Shown here piece by piece: positions 24,770-31,364 of a DNA stretch of 64,000 nucleotides; position 1 is the stretch's first letter; the number at the start of each line of letters is the position of its first letter. A model generated the notes under the pieces. That model had not been told where the DNA came from, searched no databases, and saw only the letters and a list, made by a program, of their open reading frames with translations. The position numbers and the translations under genes are program-made. Source of the DNA: Salinicola socius (GTDB taxonomy: Bacteria > Pseudomonadota > Gammaproteobacteria > Pseudomonadales > Halomonadaceae); contig NZ_MSDO01000022.1 of the NCBI RefSeq assembly GCF_001937195.1, forward strand, positions 107,120 to 171,119, written 5' to 3'.

Positions 24770-26911
24770 CTACTTCCAGAGTTTGTCGTAGTCGTCCCAG
24801 TAGTGACCCATGTCGCGATCCTGCGTCAGTCCGTACAGCGTGTACCGGCGGGCGAGACGGGCACCGCCATCGCGCGTCAGCGGCTGCCAGGCGATGGTCG
24901 TGCTGCTGCGGCTGGACTCGGAGAAGAAAGCATCGAACGGGATGGAGACGTAGAGTCCTTTGTCGAAACTACCTTCGCCGTAGTCGTCGCCGGCATCCGT
25001 CAGCGTTGCCCAGGCACCGATCCTTACCCCCGAGTCGAACTGGCGAGACAGATCGAACGTCGCGCCGACATCCTTGGCCAGATATCGGCCTACGCTGACC
25101 TGAGCGAGCACGTCTTCGATACCGGTTTCGATGTAGGCCGTTGCGTGCCCGGTCCAGGTATCGTAGTCACGCATGTCGAAGCGCTGATCGAAATCGCGTT
25201 GTTTGACCCAGTTGAGATCGACACCGAATGCCACCGGGCTGTTGAACGGACGATAGAGCACTTCGCCACCCGCACCGGCATACATCATCTCCAGCAAGCC
25301 GCCATAGGCCATGCCGTACCAGTCCTGGCCGAAACGCGTGGTGCGAGTGTACTGCAGGTTGTAGATGCCGAGACTGGTCTCTTCGAGATAGCGATTGATG
25401 TTGGTGCGTACGCGCGGCAGTTGCGAGTTGGCGACGTAATCGTAGTCATCGAAATTGTCTGCCAGGTTCAGCGCCGCTCGACCGCTGAACCAGCCATTGG
25501 GATCCGTGCGGTACTCGGCATCCAGCTTGGCGTAAAGCTGGTAGAGGTAGCCATCCGGCCCGCCCAGATTCTGGTTCAGACCGGGTGAAAGACTCCAGCT
25601 GAACTGCTCGAGATCATCCTGGTAGAGCACGTCGCCGTTGGGCGAGATATCGCTCGGTCGAGTCAATGCAGAGGCATACAGCCCATAGTGATACTGCTGA
25701 TCGTAGGCGGTGGAACTGGCCGCGCTGAGATAGGCCTGGCGGTCGTGGACATCGTCGCGCAAGCCCATGCCGACGCTCTGCCAACGATAACGGTAGGTAT
25801 CGATATCTTCAGCGGTATGGTTGTTGAGGATGCGATTGGCGCGATCCTCGCTTTCCAGCATCGAACGATATTTGGTCGCTTCGGCTTCGACGATGAGTTC
25901 ATCGTCGTCACGGGTGATTCGACGGACGCGCATGCCGGCGTTGTTCCGGAGTTGGGCGCTGACCGCGCTCCAGTCCTGAGTCGTCTGCCGCGGTGCCGCC
26001 TCGATCGGCGCTGGCTGGGGGTCACCGGTCTTGGGTTGGGAGATACCCGCAAGATTGCCCCGGAAGGTAATGCCGAACATCGCGGTGTCGCCGCGCTCCC
26101 ACCCGGCGCTCAATGAGACATTGTCGTTGAGGCTCAGGCGGGCACCGACGTTAACCGGGGAGCTCTGGGTCAACGAGGGTTCGAACGGCTCGCTGCGATA
26201 ATCGTTGCCGTCGTACTCGAGCTGGAGGGATAGCGGTTCCCAACCGGTCTGATACTCGACGCCGCCGAAAACACCCACGTCGCCACTGAAAATGTCACCG
26301 AACTCGAAATCGCCAGCTTCGTCCGGGTTTTCCGTGGCGCGTTCGTCGAAGCGATCCGATACCGCCGACAGGGGATTGCCGATGCCGCCACCGTTGGCCA
26401 GATAGCCCCAGCCGAGCCCCAGGGTGAAATCGAAATCGTACCAGCGTTTGCTGGCAACCAGATATTCGCTGCCGAACAGACCGGTACCGCCGAAATCCCG
26501 AAAGCCCAGCGCCACGGCCGGCGTGTCGCGGTCCTCTTCCAGCAGGCGCAATTTGAAGTCTATGCCTTTGTCCAGATAGGAACGGTCAGGATCGCTGGAG
26601 GCGGGGTAATCCTGGCTGGTGATGGCCGTATAGCGAAAGCCTGCTTCCAGCCAGTCCATGGGCTGAAAGCTGATGTTGTATCGAAGATAAGGCGACACGT
26701 GGCTGTGATTGAGGGAGATGTCTCCCAGCGGAGCCATACGTGCCGTCGGGGTCTGCATCAACCCGACGCCGCCGAAATCGGTTCGAGCCTGTCCCAATTC
26801 CGCGTGCGTGACCGGCGCGTACGCCATCAGCATCGGAAGCGAGACCCCCATTACCGGCGTGAACAGGCGCAGCGGGTTCCAGCGGCGATCTGCGAGTATC
26901 ATCATGAGCAT
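24770..26911 (-). CDS. yjbH: YjbH-family outer-membrane exopolysaccharide protein
   Basis: Large beta-barrel protein (713 aa) of the YjbH/GfcD family, needed for production or export of some exopolysaccharides. It has a signal peptide (residues about 15-37, ending HAELG) and then the family N-terminus FGGVGLMQTPTARMAPLGDI. Many alternating beta strands rich in aromatic residues follow, as in outer-membrane barrels (DFTLGLGWGYLANGG, WYGMAYGGLLEMMYAGAGGE). It is the last gene of a four-gene operon, 3 bp after yjbG. The role is known mainly from genetics in E. coli and group 4 capsule work; the mechanism is unsettled. Confidence 0.9.
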   Translation of the reverse strand: MLMMILADRRWNPLRLFTPVMGVSLPMLMAYAPVTHAELGQARTDFGGVGLMQTPTARMAPLGDISLNHSHVSPYLRYNISFQPMDWLEAGFRYTAITSQDYPASSDPDRSYLDKGIDFKLRLLEEDRDTPAVALGFRDFGGTGLFGSEYLVASKRWYDFDFTLGLGWGYLANGGGIGNPLSAVSDRFDERATENPDEAGDFEFGDIFSGDVGVFGGVEYQTGWEPLSLQLEYDGNDYRSEPFEPSLTQSSPVNVGARLSLNDNVSLSAGWERGDTAMFGITFRGNLAGISQPKTGDPQPAPIEAAPRQTTQDWSAVSAQLRNNAGMRVRRITRDDDELIVEAEATKYRSMLESEDRANRILNNHTAEDIDTYRYRWQSVGMGLRDDVHDRQAYLSAASSTAYDQQYHYGLYASALTRPSDISPNGDVLYQDDLEQFSWSLSPGLNQNLGGPDGYLYQLYAKLDAEYRTDPNGWFSGRAALNLADNFDDYDYVANSQLPRVRTNINRYLEETSLGIYNLQYTRTTRFGQDWYGMAYGGLLEMMYAGAGGEVLYRPFNSPVAFGVDLNWVKQRDFDQRFDMRDYDTWTGHATAYIETGIEDVLAQVSVGRYLAKDVGATFDLSRQFDSGVRIGAWATLTDAGDDYGEGSFDKGLYVSIPFDAFFSESSRSSTTIAWQPLTRDGGARLARRYTLYGLTQDRDMGHYWDDYDKLWK

Positions 26912-26914
26912 GGC

Positions 26915-27730
26915 TTACTGATAAAGATTGGCGGGATCGACCGTGATGCATTCATCGCCGGGCAAACGGGTGGATAGAAACTGAGGAAGTGCCATATCGA
27001 TCCACTGCGCCCCGACCGATTCCAGCGGCAGGGCGATAATCGCCCGGGTGCCGGGTACCAGCGGTGCTTGATCATGATTCCAGGCGGCGATACCCAGCTC
27101 GCGTATGTCGCCCTGAGGTGTGACCAGTTGCAGGGTGTCGGCGCGGGCGTAGGCGTCCTCGGGAAGCTGGTCGATCAGCGTGTCCGTGGTCATTCCCGGT
27201 TGCCATGCCAGGCGTTTCACGCCGAACGGGGTCCAGGCCTCCACCCAGTCGGGTGTCAGGCACCAGCCGAGCTGATCGACATCCTCCACCTTGGGCACCT
27301 CGCGGAGATGAGCCATTAACCAGGTGGGATCGACCCGGCCGGGGACTCGACCCTTGTCCAGCTTGCCGAGCGCTTCTTTCCAGGCTTCGAGACCGTCCGC
27401 GATTTCCGGCGCTGCGAGCATGCGGGCCTGCAACGATAACCCCTCCAGTTCGGCACGCAGACGTTGCTGACGCTGTCGATTCTCGGCTTCCAGGGCATTA
27501 CGCACCACAAAGGCGCGTGACCAGTTCACGGGGGTTTCGCGTTCCACCGTGAGCCAGGCGTCGAGTAGAGAGGGAGCCGGCGGAGCAGGCATCTGTCCCT
27601 CGATATCGATCGTGAACGTCGAAGCCGGCTGGGTGTCGTCCTGAGCGCTGGCCAGACCGGCCAGGCTGCACAGCAGGAGCGCCACCACCCGGGAAAAAGC
27701 GGGTGGCAGCCAGTTGTGGGGACTCACCAT
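26915..27730 (-). CDS. yjbG: YjbG/GfcC-family capsule biosynthesis protein
   Basis: Periplasmic protein (271 aa) with a signal peptide ending near LAGLASAQD. The family is known from GfcC to contain beta-grasp domains like those of Wza-type exporters plus a helical hairpin. Visible markers are LDAWLTVERETPVNW, VDQLGWCLTPDWVEAWTPF and PGTRAIIALPLESVGAQW. It lies between yjbF (86-bp gap) and yjbH (3-bp gap). It is likely to assist polymer secretion at the envelope along with Wza from the divergent operon. Confidence 0.88.
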   Translation of the reverse strand: MVSPHNWLPPAFSRVVALLLCSLAGLASAQDDTQPASTFTIDIEGQMPAPPAPSLLDAWLTVERETPVNWSRAFVVRNALEAENRQRQQRLRAELEGLSLQARMLAAPEIADGLEAWKEALGKLDKGRVPGRVDPTWLMAHLREVPKVEDVDQLGWCLTPDWVEAWTPFGVKRLAWQPGMTTDTLIDQLPEDAYARADTLQLVTPQGDIRELGIAAWNHDQAPLVPGTRAIIALPLESVGAQWIDMALPQFLSTRLPGDECITVDPANLYQ

Positions 27731-27816
27731 TTGTCGATCTCATCCTTGATTGGCTTCACGAATATGCCTGCTACTTACTGATGTCGCCGAGTGTCGGTTC
27801 GTTGTCCGGGCAGGCA

Positions 27817-28500
27817 TCACCAGGGGCGAGCGACTTGCCAGTCGAATGTCGGGGCGCCTGGCCAGGGTTGGGTCTCGACGGCCCACAAGCGCCCATCCTC
27901 GGGCGTTCGCCACAGCGTACCGTAGGTGGTGGTGCCGTCGTCCCAGGCCAGGGTTTCCCGGCAAGCTTGTAGCTTCAGCGACATCAGTGGCAGCTCGACG
28001 TCCTCGACGGCGGTATCACAGTCGAGGCTGGCATCCGCTTGACCGCGATGGGTATACCCATCTGCCGATTTCCACTCGCGCGTCACTCGGTAGGTGACCA
28101 TCGCAGCGTTTCCCCGCCATGGGTGAGCGTCGCTGCCGCTGTCGCTCACGTCGCTGATCTGCGTGTCTATCAGGTTCTGCTCGAGGCCAGCGCTGCTATG
28201 CAGATAGCCATCCTGCAGCGCTACCGTCGAGCCGTCACGGAATTGCCAATAGCTCAGATCTGCTACCTGACTGGCCAGAATCACCAGACCGCCGTAACCG
28301 TCGACGTGCAAATCGACCGACGCATAAGGGATCGAGTCGGCTTGAGCCGATATCTCGTTGCCAGAGAACCCGGCAGCCATGTCCTCGAGCGAACGGTCAC
28401 TGCCGATCGAGCACCCTGCCAGAGTGAGGCTGGCAGCGAAGAGGCAAAAGAAGACCGCCCGAGGGCGGCCTTCCAAACGGGAATGACGGACTGCTGTCAT
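27817..28500 (-). CDS. yjbF: YjbF/GfcB-family lipoprotein
   Basis: Outer-membrane lipoprotein (227 aa) with a signal of about 29 residues ending in the lipobox LAGC. The start ATG overlaps the yjbE stop (ATGA), and the coding region for the signal peptide contains a GC-rich hairpin followed by TTCTTTT (see 28453-28470). Later motifs include YGGLVILASQVADLSYWQF and TRVTREWKSADGYTHRGQAD. It belongs to the exopolysaccharide-linked yjbEFGH/gfcABCD group. Confidence 0.88.
   Translation of the reverse strand: MTAVRHSRLEGRPRAVFFCLFAASLTLAGCSIGSDRSLEDMAAGFSGNEISAQADSIPYASVDLHVDGYGGLVILASQVADLSYWQFRDGSTVALQDGYLHSSAGLEQNLIDTQISDVSDSGSDAHPWRGNAAMVTYRVTREWKSADGYTHRGQADASLDCDTAVEDVELPLMSLKLQACRETLAWDDGTTTYGTLWRTPEDGRLWAVETQPWPGAPTFDWQVARPW
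28453..28470 (-). terminator. Terminator-like hairpin inside the yjbE/yjbF junction
   Basis: On the minus strand GGCCGCC-CTCG-GGCGGTC forms a 7-bp stem with a tetraloop and is followed by TTCTTTT. It falls about 30 bases downstream of the yjbE stop, inside the beginning of yjbF. It could attenuate transcription and leave YjbE in excess over the downstream proteins. Confidence 0.5.
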
Positions 28501-28733
28501 TACCGGGTTCCGGTCGTACCGGTCGTGCCGGTCGTTCCGGTGGTGCCATCACTGCCCCCTGCTGCGGCTAGTGCGCCGACCGATGACGCCGCTGTGCTGG
28601 CGCCGACAGCCGAAGCTGTCGACGTGCTCGCGGCGGTACCGGCACCGGCGGCGCTACCCGTTGCAACTTCCTGGGCGGCGGCGAGTGAAGAGACAGCCAT
28701 TAACGCGACTGCCATGATGGCTAGTTTCTTCAT
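28500..28733 (-). CDS. yjbE: YjbE-like small secreted Ala/Gly/Thr-rich protein
   Basis: 77-aa protein with a clean signal peptide (MKKLAIMAVALMAVSSLAAA, cleavage near residue 20). The mature chain is almost only Ala, Gly, Ser, Thr and Val, and ends in GTTGTTGTTGTTGTR. The DNA for that tail is a 9-bp tandem repeat. E. coli YjbE and GfcA are likewise tiny, Thr/Ala/Gly-rich and first in their operons. Function is unknown. Because of low complexity the call rests on position, size and signal peptide. Confidence 0.8.
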   Translation of the reverse strand: MKKLAIMAVALMAVSSLAAAQEVATGSAAGAGTAASTSTASAVGASTAASSVGALAAAGGSDGTTGTTGTTGTTGTR

Positions 28734-28833
28734 AAGTACCTCCTAACGTGTTGGTTAAACCAACGAGTGTGGTCCGAGGACCACCCCCATTCTTACCAAT
28801 ATTATATCTTTGAGCAATTATAACTTGCCAATC

Positions 28834-28849
28834 ATGCCACCTCTGGCAT
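28834..28849. promoter_or_regulatory. Palindrome upstream of yjbE
   Basis: ATGCCACCTCTGGCAT has perfect 6-bp arms. It sits about 100 bp upstream of yjbE and upstream of its possible -35 region, which fits an activator or repressor site. The binding protein is unknown. Confidence 0.45.
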
Positions 28850-29420
28850 CTCTAATGTGTCAAGAATAAGTCAAATTTTCATATTGCACCGAATGGCAAC
28901 AAGTATAGTTAGCTTTGTTCATGCTGGTGCAAGTTTTGCCGGAGAATGCAAGAAATGTCGAGTGTGTTTTTATGAAACAAAATGTCGTCAAGCCGTGTTT
29001 TCACAGTCAAAATTGTCTACAAAAGGCGACGCCCGTTATTCTTGAGGCGAGCGTGAACGTTTCATGTCGGCGTTTTCCAGTGACGGTTATCCGTGGCATG
29101 GGGTTTGGTTACCGGCGTAAAAAGGGCCAGGAGGCAGGCGGCGCTGAAAAAATGAGCGATAAGCCACTGAAAAATAGGGGGTGATTTTTTCATCACAAGA
29201 AATGTTTCAAAATGATTCCAATGTAAGCTTTCAGCGGTTTTGGTGTTTTAATATGTATTTTCCCGCACATCCGACGTATTGCCATGTCGCGAATTCGTCA
29301 CATCCTGGTAGTACCAATATTCAAGCGCACAGGCTAGAAAAGCCATTTTCTTGTTTTTTGCACACGGTTTCCGATGTCAGTGTAATCGGATCGATGCCGA
29401 ATTGTAGATTTATGAAAATA

Positions 29421-29436
29421 TGGCACGGTATTGGCA
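29421..29436 (+). promoter_or_regulatory. Sigma-54 (RpoN) promoter of the wza operon
   Basis: TGGCACGGTATTGGCA matches the RpoN consensus TGGCACG-N4-TTGCW at all but one position, with the invariant GG and GC dinucleotides correctly spaced. It points toward wza, predicting transcription from about 29449 and a leader of about 230 bases that contains the ops element. A bacterial enhancer-binding protein would be required. Confidence 0.72.
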
Positions 29437-29486
29437 TGCTTTGATTTGTGAAGGGTGACAGATAAGGATTGGCGCACTTTCAGTAA

Positions 29487-29509
29487 CATCGACTTTCGGA
29501 ACGTCGATG
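29487..29509. promoter_or_regulatory. Inverted repeat in the wza leader
   Basis: CATCGAC and GTCGATG form perfect 7-bp arms around 9 bases. It lies 50 bp downstream of the sigma-54 promoter, so it could act as an operator or as an RNA hairpin in the leader. Confidence 0.4.
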
Positions 29510-29575
29510 CCATATTGTCGATTCAATTCGATGGCGGGTGAGATTGGGCTTCGGGGAATGCCGTTATTATCCCGG

Positions 29576-29587
29576 GGCGGTAGCGTG
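29576..29587 (+). promoter_or_regulatory. ops element (RfaH recruitment site)
   Basis: GGCGGTAGCGTG is identical to the E. coli ops core that pauses RNA polymerase and recruits the NusG paralogue RfaH. The preceding GG also matches the JUMPstart sequence. It lies in the leader 94 bp before the wza start, the usual place for such elements ahead of long polysaccharide operons. Confidence 0.85.
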
Positions 29588-29680
29588 TTTAAATTCCCGA
29601 AATATTAAGTGTTTTGAATAATGCATGTGGTCGGTGACAAACAAGACTCTATCTGGACAAGAGAAGGGTGGTCTGCAGGG

Positions 29681-30907
29681 ATGATGAATTTTTACGGAAG
29701 ATGGCGTTGTTATTCTCTCCTGCGGAGGAGTCCTGCTCTGTTATTGACGCTGGCCGTAACGCTGGCAGGGGGGGTGTCCGGCTGTGCCTTCGCGCCGGGC
29801 GGGAATATCGATTACGACACCGATTCCGCTCCCATCGACGATCTCGTCGACGTGGAGCCGATCACGTTGGGCCTGGTTCGGACGCAGCAGATGGGTTCTC
29901 CTGCGATCGATCAGGCGGATATGGGTTCTCCTGCGATCGATCAGGCGAATAGTGAAGCGGCCTTGAGGCAGGTCGCTGGCGGGTCCCGGCAGAAGGTGCT
30001 GGACGATCGGTACGATTACCGCATCGGAATCGGTGATGTGTTGTCGATCATCGTCTACGACCACCCCGAATTGACCATTCCGGCTGGCAGCGAGCGACCT
30101 ACCGAAGATACGGGGAATACCGTCCACAGTGACGGTACCATTTTCTACCCTTACGTCGGGCGCATTCAGGTTGCCGGGCGCACGGTGGAAGACGTGAGAT
30201 CTCAGTTGCAGCGCCGTCTCGCAACCTATGTCACCGAACCGCAGGTCGACGTCAAGGTCGTGGGCTTCAACTCTCAGAAGATTTACGTTACCGGCCAGGT
30301 CGAGAACCCCGGCGTCATGCCGATCACCAATGTGCCAATGACCGTGCTGGATGCTATCAATCTCGGTGGCGGGCTCAATGGCGAGGCCAACTGGCACGAC
30401 GTGGTGCTGTCGAGAGGGTCCAGCGAAACGCATATCGATGTCTACACCATGTTGCAGAAAGGTGACATGCATCAAAACCGCCTTCTCGAAGATGGCGATG
30501 TCTTGCATGTTCCCGATATCGGCAATCAGAAGGTCTTCGTCATGGGTGAGGTGGTGGAGCCGGTGACACTGCCGATGGGTAACTCCCGCTTATCGTTGAC
30601 CGACGCCTTGTCGCAAGCCGGCGGCATGGATGAGGCGCAAGCCGATGCGAAAGGCATATTCGTCATACGCCAAGCAACGCCGGACAGTGGCAAGCTCGCC
30701 ACGGTCTACCAACTCGATGCGCGTAATGCCACGGCGTTGGTTCTGGGGGCTCAGTTCATGCTGCAACCCACCGACATCGTGTACGTCACGGCGGCACCGC
30801 TCAGTCGCTGGAATCGTGTCGTCAGTCAATTGACACCGACGATTAGCTCCATATATCAGGTAACGCGGGCGACGCGTGACTTCGACGAACTACGCGACGG
30901 CAACTGA
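29681..30907 (+). CDS. wza: Wza-type polysaccharide export lipoprotein
   Basis: Outer-membrane OPX protein that forms the exit pore for the polymer. The ATG at 29681 gives 408 aa with a signal peptide and the lipobox VSGC, cysteine near residue 35. The polysaccharide export domain is visible as YDYRIGIGDVLSIIVYDHPEL, followed by FYPYVGRIQVAGRTVEDVRS and SLBB segments (KIYVTGQVENPGVMPITNVP, KVFVMGEVVEPVTLPMGNSR). An in-frame 30-bp duplication at 29891-29950 produces MGSPAIDQAD followed by MGSPAIDQAN between the lipobox and the export domain. First gene of the main operon; its leader carries sigma-54 and ops signals. Confidence 0.95.
   Translation: MMNFYGRWRCYSLLRRSPALLLTLAVTLAGGVSGCAFAPGGNIDYDTDSAPIDDLVDVEPITLGLVRTQQMGSPAIDQADMGSPAIDQANSEAALRQVAGGSRQKVLDDRYDYRIGIGDVLSIIVYDHPELTIPAGSERPTEDTGNTVHSDGTIFYPYVGRIQVAGRTVEDVRSQLQRRLATYVTEPQVDVKVVGFNSQKIYVTGQVENPGVMPITNVPMTVLDAINLGGGLNGEANWHDVVLSRGSSETHIDVYTMLQKGDMHQNRLLEDGDVLHVPDIGNQKVFVMGEVVEPVTLPMGNSRLSLTDALSQAGGMDEAQADAKGIFVIRQATPDSGKLATVYQLDARNATALVLGAQFMLQPTDIVYVTAAPLSRWNRVVSQLTPTISSIYQVTRATRDFDELRDGN
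29891..29950 (+). repeat. 30-bp in-frame tandem duplication within wza
   Basis: Two adjacent 30-bp copies (29891-29920 and 29921-29950) differ at one base only. They encode ten residues each in the linker after the lipoprotein signal. The near identity suggests recent duplication. Confidence 0.95.
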
Positions 30908-30908
30908 C

Positions 30909-31346
30909 ATGTTCGATCGCATATTGGTGTTGTGTACCGGCAACATTTGTCGGAGTCCGGTGGCTGAAGGACTTCTCAAGCAGCGCTTTCCGGCCAAGCA
31001 GGTCGCGTCGGCCGGTCTGGGCGCGTTGGTCGGGGAGGGCGCCGAACCCACGGCGCGCAAGCTGGCGGAGGCCGATGGTATCGATTTGTCCGCTCACATT
31101 GCGCGCCAGGTCGATGAAGAGATGCTGCGATCCGCCGAGTTGATCCTCGTCATGTCGGACGGACAGCGACGGTCAGTCGCAGAGCGTTACCCCCCAGCCA
31201 GTGGCAAGACGATGTTGTTCACGAGATGGCTCGACGAGAGTGAAGTGCCCGACCCGTACCGCAAGAGCCAGAGTGCTTTCGAACATGTTCATCGCCTGCT
31301 GGTGAAAGCCGCAGATGCCTGGGTAGGCAAGATGCCGGACCGCTGA
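30909..31346 (+). CDS. wzb: Low-molecular-weight protein-tyrosine phosphatase Wzb
   Basis: Cytoplasmic phosphatase that dephosphorylates the tyrosine kinase Wzc, allowing cycles of polymer assembly. The P-loop VLCTGNICRSPVAEG (CX5R with C near residue 9) and the general-acid loop EVPDPYRKS are present. It starts at the ATG one base after the wza stop codon, 145 aa, normal length. A longer frame starting inside wza is not used. Confidence 0.95.
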   Translation: MFDRILVLCTGNICRSPVAEGLLKQRFPAKQVASAGLGALVGEGAEPTARKLAEADGIDLSAHIARQVDEEMLRSAELILVMSDGQRRSVAERYPPASGKTMLFTRWLDESEVPDPYRKSQSAFEHVHRLLVKAADAWVGKMPDR

Positions 31347-31364
31347 AAGGATCAATAGACCCAC

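Larger units (their letters stand above)
28734..29680. other. AT-rich divergent control region of the exopolysaccharide locus
   Basis: About 947 bp between yjbE and wza, noticeably AT-richer than the rest of the window. It holds a perfect 16-base palindrome (28834-28849), a sigma-54 promoter (29421-29436), an inverted repeat (29487-29509) and an ops element (29576-29587). Small open frames of 60-90 codons inside it lack family character and are judged non-coding. A TATAAT box on the minus strand near 28804-28809, with TTGGCA about 19 bp upstream, may be the yjbE promoter, with poor spacing. Confidence 0.7.

Noticed and set aside
28809..28829. Sigma-54-like TGGCAAG...TTGC on the minus strand toward yjbE
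   Set aside because: The GG-to-GC spacing is two bases too long for RpoN.
28862..28875. Possible RcsAB box (CAAGAATAAGTCAA)
   Set aside because: Only about 10 of 14 positions match the enterobacterial consensus, and the symmetry-critical right half is wrong.
28857..29444. Three small open frames in the yjbE-wza gap
   Set aside because: No binding sites, no family character, AT-rich regulatory DNA and mutual overlap. Treated as non-coding.
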